DNA from: Phyllobacterium sp. OV277
GTDB taxonomy: Bacteria > Pseudomonadota > Alphaproteobacteria > Rhizobiales > Rhizobiaceae
Assembly: GCF_900104355.1 (NCBI RefSeq)
Contig: NZ_FNIY01000005.1
Span: forward strand, 124,001 to 188,000
Length of the DNA stretch: 64,000 bases
Direction: 5' to 3'
Below the pieces are notes generated by a model that saw only the letters and a list, made by a program, of their open reading frames with translations, ran no database searches and was not told the origin of the DNA. The first letter of the stretch is position 1; each line of letters begins with the position of its first letter. The translations under genes and the position numbers were made by a program. Shown here one piece after another: positions 53,320 through 63,027 of the stretch.

Positions 53320-55303
53320 CAGTTTTTCGCGGTCGCAGAAGCAGTAGCGCAAACACCGGACCACCCAAAAGCGTGGCGATCAGCCCCGTTGGCAATTGCC
53401 ACGGGAAATAGGCGGTGCGGCCGATAAAATCCGCAACGGCCATCAGCAGAGCGCCAACCAGAGCCGTACCAAGAAGATGCGGAAAGCCGCGTGTCAGTCC
53501 CATACGCTGTGCCAGATGTGGCGCCATAAGGCCGACAAAGCTCAAGGGCCCGACGACGAGCGTGGCGATGGCCGTCAGAAGAGCCGCAAAACCAAGAATG
53601 AGTATTCGGAATGTCCGAACGTTGACCCCGTGCGAATGCGCCGACGCTTCACCCAAGGCAAAATGCTGCAAGGGTCGGAGAAAGACTGAAACCGTGGTCA
53701 TGGCGACTAGGGCGCAGATGAGTGAGATGATCGCCATAGAACTACTGACACTGTAGGTGGAGCCTGTCATCCAACTGATCAGCGACATGGCTTTTGGATC
53801 ACCGGATGCGAGAATGACCGAAACAAGTGCGGTGAGAAATGCGCTCAACGAGACGCCAATAATGAGGAACTGGTTGCCCGACTGCGCTTTGTGCCAACTC
53901 ATGGCAAACAGCGCGACAAGGACTGCGGCTGCACCAAGAAAACCGCCAAGTAACCTGTGACCATAATCAGGCTGGGCAACAACAAACAGGACACAAAGCA
54001 ATCCAAAGGCAGTACCGGCACTGACGCCAAGCACTTCAGGGCTGGCCATGGAATTGCCTGTTAACCGCTGCAGGAGACTGCCCGCAAGAGCGAGCATTAT
54101 TCCCGCCGAAAGTGCAGCAACCAGTCTTGGTAACCGCCATGGCAACACGGATTCCAACACCTTGCCGGTGTGAACAGCCCATGAAGAATCGATGCCTCGC
54201 CCGATAAAGATTGCGGCGACACAGGCAAGGAGCAAAAGCGCGGCGAGCGTGGATAACAGCAATACCGGGTGCTGGCTCTTGCGGATCGATGGCGATGCTG
54301 TGGTGGGTTGACCAATAGCCTTGCGGCGCAACATGACGATCAACAATGCCGGTACGCCGATCAGCGCGGTCACGGCACCGGTTGGCAGCACAATGCCTGT
54401 GATTGCCGACTGCAACTGCAAGAGTTGGTCGATGAGTACAAGAAGACCGGCACCGACAAGTGGAGCTATGATGAGCCGGTCCTTGATGCGCCGCGCACCA
54501 ATCGCACGGGCAATAGCCGGTGATGCGAGACCAAGAAAGCCGATAATGCCGACGACACTGACTGTGAACGTCGTCAATGCAACGGCAACCGCGAGGGTAA
54601 ACGCTCGGGTTGTATGCAATTTCATGCCCAACCCTTGCGCCGCATCGCCAAGCGTCAATACATTCAATTGCCGCGTCAGAAGGAAGGCAACGAACGTAAA
54701 GACAGCAATTTTGGGCCAAAGTGCGCTTACATCGCGCCAGTCGTTCTGATTGAGCGAACCGCCACCCCAGACAAACAAACCTGCAAGATAATGATCATTC
54801 ATCAGAACCAGAATTGTCACGATCGCCGTACAATAGAGGCCCATGACAAGGCCGGTCAGAATGACAGTCACTGGCTGAAACTGAAAACGCCATGCCACGG
54901 CAAAAACAATTGCCATTGCAGTGAAACCGCCAATCGCCGTGGTTAGATCACGATTCCAGCCAAGGAGTGCCGGAAACCACAATATCGCAACCCCAAGTGC
55001 CAGTTGGGCTCCAGCTTCAATCCCCAATGTCGAGGGCGACGCCAGCGGATTGCGCAATATATGCTGGAAGAGTGTGCCGGAAAGCCCAAGCGCAAAGCCG
55101 CAGACAACTGACATGGCAAGGCGCGGCAGAAGGCTATAATGCAGAAGGACCGCCTGACCATCGCTGGCCGAAGGCGGCAGAAAAACGGCTTCAACCCCGA
55201 GCCTGCTGATCATCGGCCATAGATTGAGAGCGGCGGTGCCAAATGCAAGCAACCAAAGAATGCTGGTCCAGATCAGGCGTTGTGATGAGGATGTACGCAG
55301 CAT
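53306..55303 (-). CDS. Ferric hydroxamate ABC transporter permease (FhuB-like, double length)
   Basis: A 665-aa inner-membrane protein made of two fused FecCD permeases. Each half carries LSGTLFQHILRNPLASPSTLGIEAGAQL-type and GLMAPHLAQR/GLASPAIARAI-type blocks (first half about 1-330, second about 340-665). The double-length form is characteristic of FhuB for ferrichrome and other hydroxamates. The start codon overlaps the fhuD-like stop (TAATG). Confidence 0.92.
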   Translation of the reverse strand: MLRTSSSQRLIWTSILWLLAFGTAALNLWPMISRLGVEAVFLPPSASDGQAVLLHYSLLPRLAMSVVCGFALGLSGTLFQHILRNPLASPSTLGIEAGAQLALGVAILWFPALLGWNRDLTTAIGGFTAMAIVFAVAWRFQFQPVTVILTGLVMGLYCTAIVTILVLMNDHYLAGLFVWGGGSLNQNDWRDVSALWPKIAVFTFVAFLLTRQLNVLTLGDAAQGLGMKLHTTRAFTLAVAVALTTFTVSVVGIIGFLGLASPAIARAIGARRIKDRLIIAPLVGAGLLVLIDQLLQLQSAITGIVLPTGAVTALIGVPALLIVMLRRKAIGQPTTASPSIRKSQHPVLLLSTLAALLLLACVAAIFIGRGIDSSWAVHTGKVLESVLPWRLPRLVAALSAGIMLALAGSLLQRLTGNSMASPEVLGVSAGTAFGLLCVLFVVAQPDYGHRLLGGFLGAAAVLVALFAMSWHKAQSGNQFLIIGVSLSAFLTALVSVILASGDPKAMSLISWMTGSTYSVSSSMAIISLICALVAMTTVSVFLRPLQHFALGEASAHSHGVNVRTFRILILGFAALLTAIATLVVGPLSFVGLMAPHLAQRMGLTRGFPHLLGTALVGALLMAVADFIGRTAYFPWQLPTGLIATLLGGPVFALLLLRPRKTARQL

Positions 55304-56172
55304 TACACTTTAACCTCGGCCAGAAGACGCGCGAAGCGCGAGACTGACGGCAGCGCGCCGAACATCAGCACACTTGCCATGCGCTGCGCATGTCCTGTTT
55401 GAACAAAGGGCATGGCTTGCCATAAAGGGCTGCCCGTCAAACCGGCAAGCACGTCTGGGGGAACCGGGTCCATGTAAAAAACGCGGCTGTCACCCAGGGT
55501 AATCAGGTCAGCCAGGCTGGCATCACCGAAACCCCATTCATTGGTGCGCCTTGTCCAGGCGTTCTGCAACTCAAGCCGGTCAAAAACATCCTGAAAAATG
55601 CCGCCGGGACCATAAACACGGATATTGCGTGCATCGAGAAAGGTTATGATAGCCAGTTTTTGTGCGGCGAGAGGTCGGGTCGCTATTTTGGCCGCATCGA
55701 GCCCACGTTCGGTTCGGTCGATCAGATCCTGCGCTTGCTGAGGTCGACCCACAATCTGGCCAAGCTCCCGCGTCGCACTCAGGATATGCGGGTATGGCGA
55801 GGATCCAAGCGCATGGATGGGAAAGGATTTAACCGGTGCGATCGTCTCAAGCTGGGGCCTGATCCACTCAAGGTAAGGCGTTGAAATAATCAGGTCAGGC
55901 TGCAGAAGCTGCAGCATCTCCATGTTGATTTCATAATTGGAACCGACATTGGCAATGCCCGCCGGCAGCGGCGGCTCCATCACCCAGTCATACCAGCCCT
56001 GTGTATCGATCAGGCCAACGGGCGGAGCACCAAATTCAATCAATGTCTGTGCCAGACCATAATCCAGCGACACGACCCGCGGTTCGGCTGCCTTTCCTGA
56101 TCTGACCGACATGAATGATGCAAGCGCGACGGTCGAGCCGAATAGAAAATCACGTCGACGCAGCGCAGTCAT
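55303..56172 (-). CDS. Ferric siderophore ABC transporter binding protein (FhuD-like)
   Basis: A 289-aa periplasmic binding protein of the FecB/FhuD class. It has a Tat-type signal (LRRRDFLFGSTVALASFMSV), PRVVSLDYGLAQTLIEFGAPPVG at the mature start, and PDLIISTPYLEWIRPQLETIAPV. The ATG at 56172, which puts the signal directly at the N-terminus, is preferred to 56262. It hands ferric siderophore to the FhuB-like permease. Confidence 0.9.
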   Translation of the reverse strand: MTALRRRDFLFGSTVALASFMSVRSGKAAEPRVVSLDYGLAQTLIEFGAPPVGLIDTQGWYDWVMEPPLPAGIANVGSNYEINMEMLQLLQPDLIISTPYLEWIRPQLETIAPVKSFPIHALGSSPYPHILSATRELGQIVGRPQQAQDLIDRTERGLDAAKIATRPLAAQKLAIITFLDARNIRVYGPGGIFQDVFDRLELQNAWTRRTNEWGFGDASLADLITLGDSRVFYMDPVPPDVLAGLTGSPLWQAMPFVQTGHAQRMASVLMFGALPSVSRFARLLAEVKV

Positions 56173-56188
56173 TACAAGAATTCCAATC

Positions 56189-56968
56189 TCAGAGAACGTA
56201 GCTGATGGGCGATTGCGTTTCCGGATGCCGGAAAATGCCCATGCGAACACCATAAATGGCATTGAGCTTGTCGGCTGTAATCAGCGCATCCGTAGCATCA
56301 TGTGCCACGAGCTTGCCACCCGACAAGGCGATCAGCCGGTCGCAGTAGCGCGCGGCCATGTTGATATCATGCAAGACAATCAGAACCGAACGGTTGTGCT
56401 CATGCGCAAGCGTCTGGATGAGACTCATCACCTCGATCTGATGATTGATGTCGAGGGCCGAGATCGGCTCGTCGAGCAGAAGACATTCCGTATCCTGCGC
56501 AATGAGCATGGCCAAAAAGGCACGCTGACGCTCGCCGCCTGACAAAGTGTCGACGATACGATCTGCAAACGGCGTCAGGCCGGTAAGTTCCAGCGCTTCG
56601 CTTACCTTGGTCCGGTCAGTGAGAGAAAACCGCCCCAGTGCGCCATGCCATGGGTACCTGCCCAGCGACACCACCTCCCGCACTGTCATACCATCCGTAT
56701 CGGGCGTCTGTTGCGGCAGATAAGCGACTTTTTTGGCATAATCTTTCGGGCGGAACGATGCGAGAGGCTGACCTTGATAGTCAGCCTGCCCATGTGTCGG
56801 CGCCTGAAAACGCGCGAGGATTTTCAGAAGCGTCGACTTTCCGGAACCATTATGTCCCAGAATGCCGACGACTTCGCCCTTGGGAACATCCAGAGTCAGC
56901 GGATGAAGCAAAGTTCGTCCGTCAATATCGAAACCGACACCGCTGAGAGAAAAGGATGTTCCGTTCAT
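56189..56968 (-). CDS. Ferric siderophore ABC transporter ATPase (FhuC-like)
   Basis: A 259-aa ATPase with Walker A GHNGSGKST (38-46), VAYLPQQTP, signature LSGGERQRA (142-150) and Walker B CLLLDEPISALD. The frame extends upstream into the receptor gene, but the ATG at 56968 fits the FhuC/FepC start (FSLSGVGFDIDGRTLLHPL). It lies 13 bp after the receptor gene. Confidence 0.92.
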   Translation of the reverse strand: MNGTSFSLSGVGFDIDGRTLLHPLTLDVPKGEVVGILGHNGSGKSTLLKILARFQAPTHGQADYQGQPLASFRPKDYAKKVAYLPQQTPDTDGMTVREVVSLGRYPWHGALGRFSLTDRTKVSEALELTGLTPFADRIVDTLSGGERQRAFLAMLIAQDTECLLLDEPISALDINHQIEVMSLIQTLAHEHNRSVLIVLHDINMAARYCDRLIALSGGKLVAHDATDALITADKLNAIYGVRMGIFRHPETQSPISYVL

Positions 56969-56981
56969 TTTATCGCTGACC

Positions 56982-59159
56982 TTAGAATTTGACCGACAAG
57001 GTGCCTTTGACTGTGCGGCCCTCGCCATAGATGCACATTGGGGCGTTATCGTAGTCAGTGGAGCAGGTCGAATAGTAGCCCTTATCAAACAGATTGCTGA
57101 CTTTAAGCGCACCCTTCCACCCATTCTTCTCGTAGCTGATGGCTGCGTCGACCAATGTATAATCGGGAATATTCACCTGCGTGCCATTGGGACCACTGCC
57201 AACACTACTGCCGATATACCTTATACCTGAGCCGACATTCAGCCCCTGAAGGATACCTGAATCGAAGGTGTATTTTGCCCAGAGCGAGGCTTGATTCTTC
57301 GGTACCATCGGCGTGCGATTACCCACCTCCGGTAGTGAGCTTTCCGTGATTTCCGCGTCGAGATAGGTGTAACTACCCGTCAAACTGACATTGTGGAAAA
57401 GATTCACGGTCGATTCGAGTTCAAGCCCACGATGATGCACCTCATCAATCTGCCTGTACGCGCCATCACTGACGAATGCCAAAATATTGGTCTTGGTAAT
57501 ATCGAACAGCGCTGCCGTGAAATGAGCAGGCATAAAATCGGGATCATATTTGACGCCAACTTCATATTGATGCGCCTTGGAAGGTGCGAAAGAGCCACCC
57601 GTTACACTTTGGCCAATATTGGTCACGAATGATGTGGAGTAGCTTGCATAAGGCGTTATACCGTTGTCGAAGAGATACCCTAGTCCCACATTGCCGGTGA
57701 ACGCATTGTCTGATGTATCTGTTGTTGTATTGCTCAGACGATCATTCGTCTTCTCTTCAAACCACGACTGCCGCCCGCCGAGATTGAGCAACCAGTGATC
57801 ATTGATCTTGGTCTGCGTCTGCGCGTAGATGCCAACCTGATCGGTTGTGGTCTTCCGGTCCACAATGATTCCAGGCATTGGAACATCGATACCATAGACG
57901 GGGTTTTCGAAATTGAGATCCGGCCCTGTGGCGTATCCATTATGGCCATCAACCGTATAGCGGCTGTAATCGAGGCCCATCACCAATGTGTTCTTGATGT
58001 GATCGGACTGATAGTCGTACTGAGCGCTGTTATCGACACTGAAGATCGAAGCTTTCTCATCAACGGTAAAGGCAGCTCTGCCCAAAGTCTGCTCATCACG
58101 CAACTGGGTGTAATAAAGATGGCGATAATCCGTATCCTGCGACGTGTAGCGAAGATTCTGGCGGATCGTCCAGGCATCATTGAAGCGATGTTCAAAGGAA
58201 TAACCGATCGAACCATGATTTGCATTGAAACGGTCGAAGTCGGGATCGGACGTGGTGAAGCTGCGCGAGAACTTCGGTAAATTGGGATGCAATGGACTTG
58301 CGACGGGCAGGAATGTGTTCGGCGGCAACTTATCCCACTGATAATTGGCAAATACTGTCAGTGAGGTATCGGCGCTGGGAGACCACGTTATTGCCGGGGC
58401 TATAAACACGCGATTGTTCTTTGAGAAATCAATCGCCTCGTGCCCTTCACGGAAAAGGCCGGTCAAGCGATAGGTCCAAACGCCTTCCTTGTCGAGCGGA
58501 CCACCGGCATCGATACCAACTTCATAGGTATTATGCGAACCATAACCGGCATAGGCACTGTAAAGCGGGTCCTTGGTCGGGCGCTTGGTCGTCAGATTGA
58601 CGACACCATCCGCACCATTCTGGCCGTAGAGCACCGATGCTGCACCCTTCATCACCTCAATGCGCTCAAGACCATAAGGTTCTGCCTTGAAGCCCGAGAA
58701 ATCAATGGTTCTTTGTGGTAAACCATCGCGGAATACGGCGTAGGGACCCACATCAAAACCACGGATCATGAACTGGTTGTACCGCTCGTCCACACCCCAG
58801 GGCGAACTGGTTACACCTGCCGTATAGGCGAGCGCATCTTCAATACGTTGTGAAGGTCGATCATCCAATTGCTCGCGTGTGATGACCGAAACGGAACGAG
58901 GAAGCTCACGCAGCGGCGTGCTGACTTTTGTTCCGGTTGTTGTGGTGCTCGCAAGGTAGCCATTGCCGGGACCGGTAGCGTCGTCACCACTGTTAATGAT
59001 GATCGGGTTCAGCTCAATGACTGGTGCCTGCTGTGCAAAAGCGAGATTGGTGGCCAATAATGTTGCCAGCGATGTGGTCATCAGCAAACCGATACGATAT
59101 TGGCGCTTGCGTGCCGCTGAATTGACCGCGTTCCAAATCATTGTCCTGCAACCCCGCAT
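56982..59159 (-). CDS. TonB-dependent siderophore receptor (FhuA/FoxA-like)
   Basis: A 725-aa outer-membrane receptor. The signal peptide is late (about residues 22-43, LLMTTSLATLLATNLAFAQQ). A plug domain (STPLRELPRSVSVITREQL; GLERIEVMKGAASVLYGQNG) precedes the 22-strand barrel, which ends in KGTLSVKF with the terminal Phe. There is no extra N-terminal signalling domain, so it should not talk to the sigma factor through a FecR. I use the ATG at 59159 with AGGGG 8 bp upstream, over the GTG at 59168 and the ATG at 59141. It heads the uptake operon and has two iron boxes upstream. Confidence 0.93.
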   Translation of the reverse strand: MRGCRTMIWNAVNSAARKRQYRIGLLMTTSLATLLATNLAFAQQAPVIELNPIIINSGDDATGPGNGYLASTTTTGTKVSTPLRELPRSVSVITREQLDDRPSQRIEDALAYTAGVTSSPWGVDERYNQFMIRGFDVGPYAVFRDGLPQRTIDFSGFKAEPYGLERIEVMKGAASVLYGQNGADGVVNLTTKRPTKDPLYSAYAGYGSHNTYEVGIDAGGPLDKEGVWTYRLTGLFREGHEAIDFSKNNRVFIAPAITWSPSADTSLTVFANYQWDKLPPNTFLPVASPLHPNLPKFSRSFTTSDPDFDRFNANHGSIGYSFEHRFNDAWTIRQNLRYTSQDTDYRHLYYTQLRDEQTLGRAAFTVDEKASIFSVDNSAQYDYQSDHIKNTLVMGLDYSRYTVDGHNGYATGPDLNFENPVYGIDVPMPGIIVDRKTTTDQVGIYAQTQTKINDHWLLNLGGRQSWFEEKTNDRLSNTTTDTSDNAFTGNVGLGYLFDNGITPYASYSTSFVTNIGQSVTGGSFAPSKAHQYEVGVKYDPDFMPAHFTAALFDITKTNILAFVSDGAYRQIDEVHHRGLELESTVNLFHNVSLTGSYTYLDAEITESSLPEVGNRTPMVPKNQASLWAKYTFDSGILQGLNVGSGIRYIGSSVGSGPNGTQVNIPDYTLVDAAISYEKNGWKGALKVSNLFDKGYYSTCSTDYDNAPMCIYGEGRTVKGTLSVKF

Positions 59160-59200
59160 GAACCACACCCCTGCTAAAACCCTGAGACTATTTGATATTT

Positions 59201-59260
59201 AATATGAGTATTGTTCTCATATTGAAAACATGACTACATTTGTCATCTTAGTAGAGTCAA
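59201..59260 (-). promoter_or_regulatory. Receptor operon control region with two iron-responsive operators
   Basis: Two TGA-N9-TCA boxes at 59205-59219 and 59231-59245. The first is embedded in a perfect dyad (AATATGAG at 59201-59208, CTCATATT at 59216-59223). A minus-strand -35 TTGACT (59260-59255) with a weak -10 TAGTCA (59236-59231) would place the second box over the promoter and the first near the transcription start. Confidence 0.65.
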
Positions 59261-59326
59261 GGCGGATTTGACGAAATATCCGTCTTTTTTCCGCCCTCAA
59301 CCAACTTTGTTTTGGCCGCTTGCCAT

Positions 59327-60514
59327 TTACAACTTGGCGGTGTGGAGCGCCTGCTGGATATCGTTCCAGATGACTTCAGGCTCTTCCAAACCGACAGCGA
59401 AACGGATCGTCTGAGGGTTAACACCGAAGCGAACAAACGACGTCATCCGGTCAGGAATCTGCAGAGCGGCCTTGGCAGGAACAACAAGTGTTTCCGGACC
59501 ACCCCAGCTGACGCCGAGGCGAATATGGCGAAGCGCATTGACGAAGCGCGCAACATCAATGTCCGGGTTCAGGTCAAAGGCAAAGAGGCCAGAGAAACCC
59601 GTCAGCGTCTTCTTGCCCGGATGATCCGAAAAAGCCGGATGGCGGACAAGTTCAATATCGTTGTGCTGTTGCAGGTGCTTGGCGAGCACCAGACCATTGT
59701 GCATGTGCTCCTTCAGCCGGACCTTCAATGTACGCATGCCGCGCAACAGCAGCCATGCCTCAAAGGGTGAGAGCTTTGCGCCGATATAGGGATAGGTCGA
59801 GCTGTTGATCTTGGCGATCAGATCGCGCGGACCGACAACAACGCCCGCCACCGTATCGCTGTGACCACCCAGATATTTCGAAGCGGCGTGGATGACGATA
59901 TCGACACCGTGCTGGATCGGTTTCTGGAACAGAGGCGTTGCCCAGGAATTGTCGATGACCGTTGTCACGCCATATTCCTTGGCCATCGTCGTCAAGGCTT
60001 CGATGTCCTGCAACTCGAAAACCATCGATGTCGGATTTTCCAGATAAAGCAGCTTCGCGCCTGGCAAGGCAGCCCGCACTTCGTCAAGATTGGACGGATC
60101 AACAAAATCCACCGTCACTCCAAACCGGGCGAGCATTTTTACGAAGAGACGATAAATATCATTGTAAAGGTGCTGAACCGCAACCACACGATCACCAGCT
60201 TCGACAAGGCTAAGGATCGTTGCGGTGATTGCCGCAGTACCACTGGAGAAACCACGGCCATCCTCCGCGCCTTCAAGCCGCGCTGTCAGCAGCTCAAACT
60301 CGCGCACGGTGGGGTTATCGCCACGCGAATAGATGTAATTGCGCGAACGACCGGCAAATACGTCTTCCATCGCTTCATAGGTGTCATAAGTGAAGAGTGA
60401 TGTCTGGAAGATGGGTGGGGAAACCGCATTAAATGCGGCGGTATCTACAGGTGAAAACAGATCATCCGGCATTTCCATCGGGCCGAATTCGTGGGGTGGC
60501 ATGGATTTGTTCAT
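59327..60514 (-). CDS. PLP-dependent trans-sulfuration family enzyme (cystathionine lyase/synthase-like)
   Basis: A 395-aa Cys/Met metabolism PLP enzyme. SSGTAAITATILSLVEAGDRVV, the PLP-contact VIDNSWATP and the Schiff-base lysine in HAASKYLGGHSDTVAG are all present. The family beta- or gamma-eliminates or substitutes sulfur and oxygen amino acids. As last gene of an operon with a siderophore acyltransferase and exporter it may make an unusual amino acid for the peptide, though a housekeeping MetC role is possible. Its ATG overlaps the MATE stop (ATGA). Confidence 0.88.
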   Translation of the reverse strand: MNKSMPPHEFGPMEMPDDLFSPVDTAAFNAVSPPIFQTSLFTYDTYEAMEDVFAGRSRNYIYSRGDNPTVREFELLTARLEGAEDGRGFSSGTAAITATILSLVEAGDRVVAVQHLYNDIYRLFVKMLARFGVTVDFVDPSNLDEVRAALPGAKLLYLENPTSMVFELQDIEALTTMAKEYGVTTVIDNSWATPLFQKPIQHGVDIVIHAASKYLGGHSDTVAGVVVGPRDLIAKINSSTYPYIGAKLSPFEAWLLLRGMRTLKVRLKEHMHNGLVLAKHLQQHNDIELVRHPAFSDHPGKKTLTGFSGLFAFDLNPDIDVARFVNALRHIRLGVSWGGPETLVVPAKAALQIPDRMTSFVRFGVNPQTIRFAVGLEEPEVIWNDIQQALHTAKL

Positions 60515-61947
60515 GATGCCCTCTCAGACACTGTGTTGTTGAAAGTTGTGATGGGAAGAGATGATGCAGTAGCGGTGCCGCGCAGCTGGCGCAGCGTGGT
60601 GAAAAGGATAATTGCCGACAGGAGCGCTGTTAGTGCCGGAGCCAGAAACAAGCTCGCAAGAAGCCCGCTGAAACCGAACAGGTGCGGCAGGACAAACAGC
60701 AGTGGCAGCAGGAAATAACCATTCTGTGCAATGCTGATAGTGGCAGCCAGCCGTGCCCTGCTTTGTGCTTGCAGGAGCACAACGAGAATCTGACGTATGC
60801 CGAAAAAGACAAAAGGGACGTGGGTGACGATAATGGTCAGTGCCGCCGTTTGCGCGATTTCGATATCGTTCGTAAACACGGCGGCGATGGGATATCGCAA
60901 GACAACAGCACCAAGTCCGTAAATCACTGCAAAAGCCGAAGTCAGCACCAGAAGCATGGTCGAGGCTGACAGGAGTCGCGGCGTGTTTTTGGCACCCCAA
61001 GCGAAGCTTAGCACCGCCTGACCACCAAGCGACAAGCCAATGATGGGCAACATGCCCAAGGTGAGAACACGCAGCGCAATACCAACGCCAGCAATGCCGC
61101 TATCACCCCGGTAAAAGCCCGCATAGGTAAACAGAACGGCAAAGCTGATACTGCTCAGCATACTGGTCAGGGTTGTGGGCAGGCCAATTGAGAATACAGG
61201 CTTCAGGATATCAGCCCGGAACGCTGCAAATCGCGCCGACAAATGCAATGTGCCAACCCGTTTGCGGAAGTAGAGTGCATAGGCCCCAAGTGCTGCAATC
61301 TGCGACAGGATGGTTGCCAAGGCTGCGCCAGCAAGTCCGAAGCCGAAACCAAAGATCATGATCGGATCGAGAACAATATTGAGCGCAAAACACCCAAGCA
61401 GCGTCCACATGCTGAAGCGCGTATTGCCTTCCGATATGGCAATGAAATCGGACAGGATTTGCAGCATTGTCAGCGTTACCGAGAAGGCAACGATCATCAG
61501 ATAGTGCTCGGCAAGCGGCATGATGGCCTCGCTGGCGCCGAAAAGACCGAGAAGCTCGCGCCGGAAGAAGAAAATACCGACCGTCAGGAGAATTCCGAGC
61601 GGCACAGCTGAAACCATGAATGTCGAGGCCGTCACATTGGCACGCTGTGGGCTGTTACTGCCAAGCGCACGCCCAACGGCGGTGGCAACACCTACGCCAA
61701 GCCCCTCACCGATAGCACCAATCATCATCAGGATCGGCAAGACAACTGTGATGGCAGCGATTTCATGACTGCCGATCATCCCGACAAAGACCATGTTAAT
61801 GGTGTGATGAACAGCATTGATAGACAGACCAGCCACTGCTGGCATACCTAACCTGAAGATCAAACGCGTGAGCGCCGGATCGTTTAGATCATCCGGGGCA
61901 AAATAAGCGCGCTTGGGCTTTGAAGGCCCGACTGCATCGGGCTTCAT
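60511..61947 (-). CDS. MATE-family efflux transporter
   Basis: A 478-aa, 12-helix multidrug/toxic compound extrusion protein (LIFRLGMPAVAGLSINAVHHTINMVFVG; GEGLGVGVATAVGRALGSNSPQRA in the first half). In this operon the natural substrate is the finished siderophore or a precursor. It overlaps both neighbours by ATGA. Confidence 0.9.
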   Translation of the reverse strand: MKPDAVGPSKPKRAYFAPDDLNDPALTRLIFRLGMPAVAGLSINAVHHTINMVFVGMIGSHEIAAITVVLPILMMIGAIGEGLGVGVATAVGRALGSNSPQRANVTASTFMVSAVPLGILLTVGIFFFRRELLGLFGASEAIMPLAEHYLMIVAFSVTLTMLQILSDFIAISEGNTRFSMWTLLGCFALNIVLDPIMIFGFGFGLAGAALATILSQIAALGAYALYFRKRVGTLHLSARFAAFRADILKPVFSIGLPTTLTSMLSSISFAVLFTYAGFYRGDSGIAGVGIALRVLTLGMLPIIGLSLGGQAVLSFAWGAKNTPRLLSASTMLLVLTSAFAVIYGLGAVVLRYPIAAVFTNDIEIAQTAALTIIVTHVPFVFFGIRQILVVLLQAQSRARLAATISIAQNGYFLLPLLFVLPHLFGFSGLLASLFLAPALTALLSAIILFTTLRQLRGTATASSLPITTFNNTVSERAS

Positions 61948-62972
61948 GGTGCAGGAACCCAGAGCCTGTCGTCAAAGAAGCGCTCGCGCAACAGCATCAC
62001 CAGCATGGCGCGCTTATGCGGAAAATCGAAGTGCTTCACCTTGGAAAAACCGGAACGGTCGAGATTGCGGATCTGCTGTTCGTGGCTCGCGCGCGGCTCA
62101 CCGACGATGCGCTGTGTGCGCGGATCATCGAGGAACATGAAGTGCATCAGCGACGGTAGCCAAGCGGTAATCCACTGCTTGCCGCGATAATCAGGCTCGC
62201 CGATCGCCACATGCCAGCCCCGGTCGTAATCTTGCGCATCGTAGTAAGGTCCGAGACGATTTTCCTTGGCCCAATAGACTTCAAAATAGCCAAACGGAAC
62301 GCCGTTAAAGCAACCGATCAGGGCGAGAATATGCGGGTCATGCAGCCGCTCTTCGAGAATGGCAGCATGCTTATCTCTGTCGCCGCCATCTTCCCAGATC
62401 ACATTGACCTGCTCGTCGTTCATCCAACGGTGGAAATGATCGAGATCAGTTTCTGGATCAGCGGCGCGGAAGGAAAGCGTCTGATCGAGCCAGGGAATGT
62501 AACGCTCATAAACAACGCCAACAGCTTTGCGCGGCCGCTTGGGATGATATTGGCCATTGGTGAGTGTATGCACTTGCGGATGCGGATAGGGCGGATTGGC
62601 AATCCACGGCATTGGCCACTGCCAGAACTCCCGCGTATCAACGGCCAACGAATTCCCGTTGTATAAGCCAAGCGGGAAATCCGATGGTTGCACATTGTCG
62701 ATTTCAACCAGATTGATATTACGCGACTGCGCCGACAGGAACTCGATGGCTGAGGCCAGCACGGGTATGGTTTCACCGGCATTCAAGTCCGGCAAGCGAA
62801 CCCGGACACTGTCCTCCTTGGAATCTACGTCAACGAGATAGCGACCGGCCCCGGTGGCGATTACAAGCTGATTTGGCGTTTTCATCTCCGCTGATTTCAG
62901 AAAACACGAGGAGCCGGGTGTTGAAAGCCGTGAAACATTGGCCTCTTTGGAAATATTGGAAACAAGAGTCAT
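61944..62972 (-). CDS. AlcB/IucB-type siderophore N-acyltransferase (GNAT)
   Basis: A 342-aa protein whose C-terminal 190 residues are the siderophore-specific GNAT domain (FRAADPETDLDHFHRWMNDEQVNVIWEDGG; GYFEVYWAKENRLGPYYDAQDYDRGWHVAIGE; RIVGEPRASHEQQIRNLDRSGFSK). This type acylates N-hydroxyornithine or N-hydroxylysine to form a hydroxamate. The N-terminal part resembles the IucB/RhbD leader domain. I place the start at the ATG at 62972, with TGGAG 7 bp upstream. The GTG at 63098 and ATG at 63023 lie within or upstream of the promoter found at 63028-63051. Confidence 0.88.
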   Translation of the reverse strand: MTLVSNISKEANVSRLSTPGSSCFLKSAEMKTPNQLVIATGAGRYLVDVDSKEDSVRVRLPDLNAGETIPVLASAIEFLSAQSRNINLVEIDNVQPSDFPLGLYNGNSLAVDTREFWQWPMPWIANPPYPHPQVHTLTNGQYHPKRPRKAVGVVYERYIPWLDQTLSFRAADPETDLDHFHRWMNDEQVNVIWEDGGDRDKHAAILEERLHDPHILALIGCFNGVPFGYFEVYWAKENRLGPYYDAQDYDRGWHVAIGEPDYRGKQWITAWLPSLMHFMFLDDPRTQRIVGEPRASHEQQIRNLDRSGFSKVKHFDFPHKRAMLVMLLRERFFDDRLWVPAP

Positions 62973-63027
62973 GGCGCACTCCACAGCATGTTCGCTGCCA
63001 TCGTTTGACAAAGTGATTTCCATAGAG

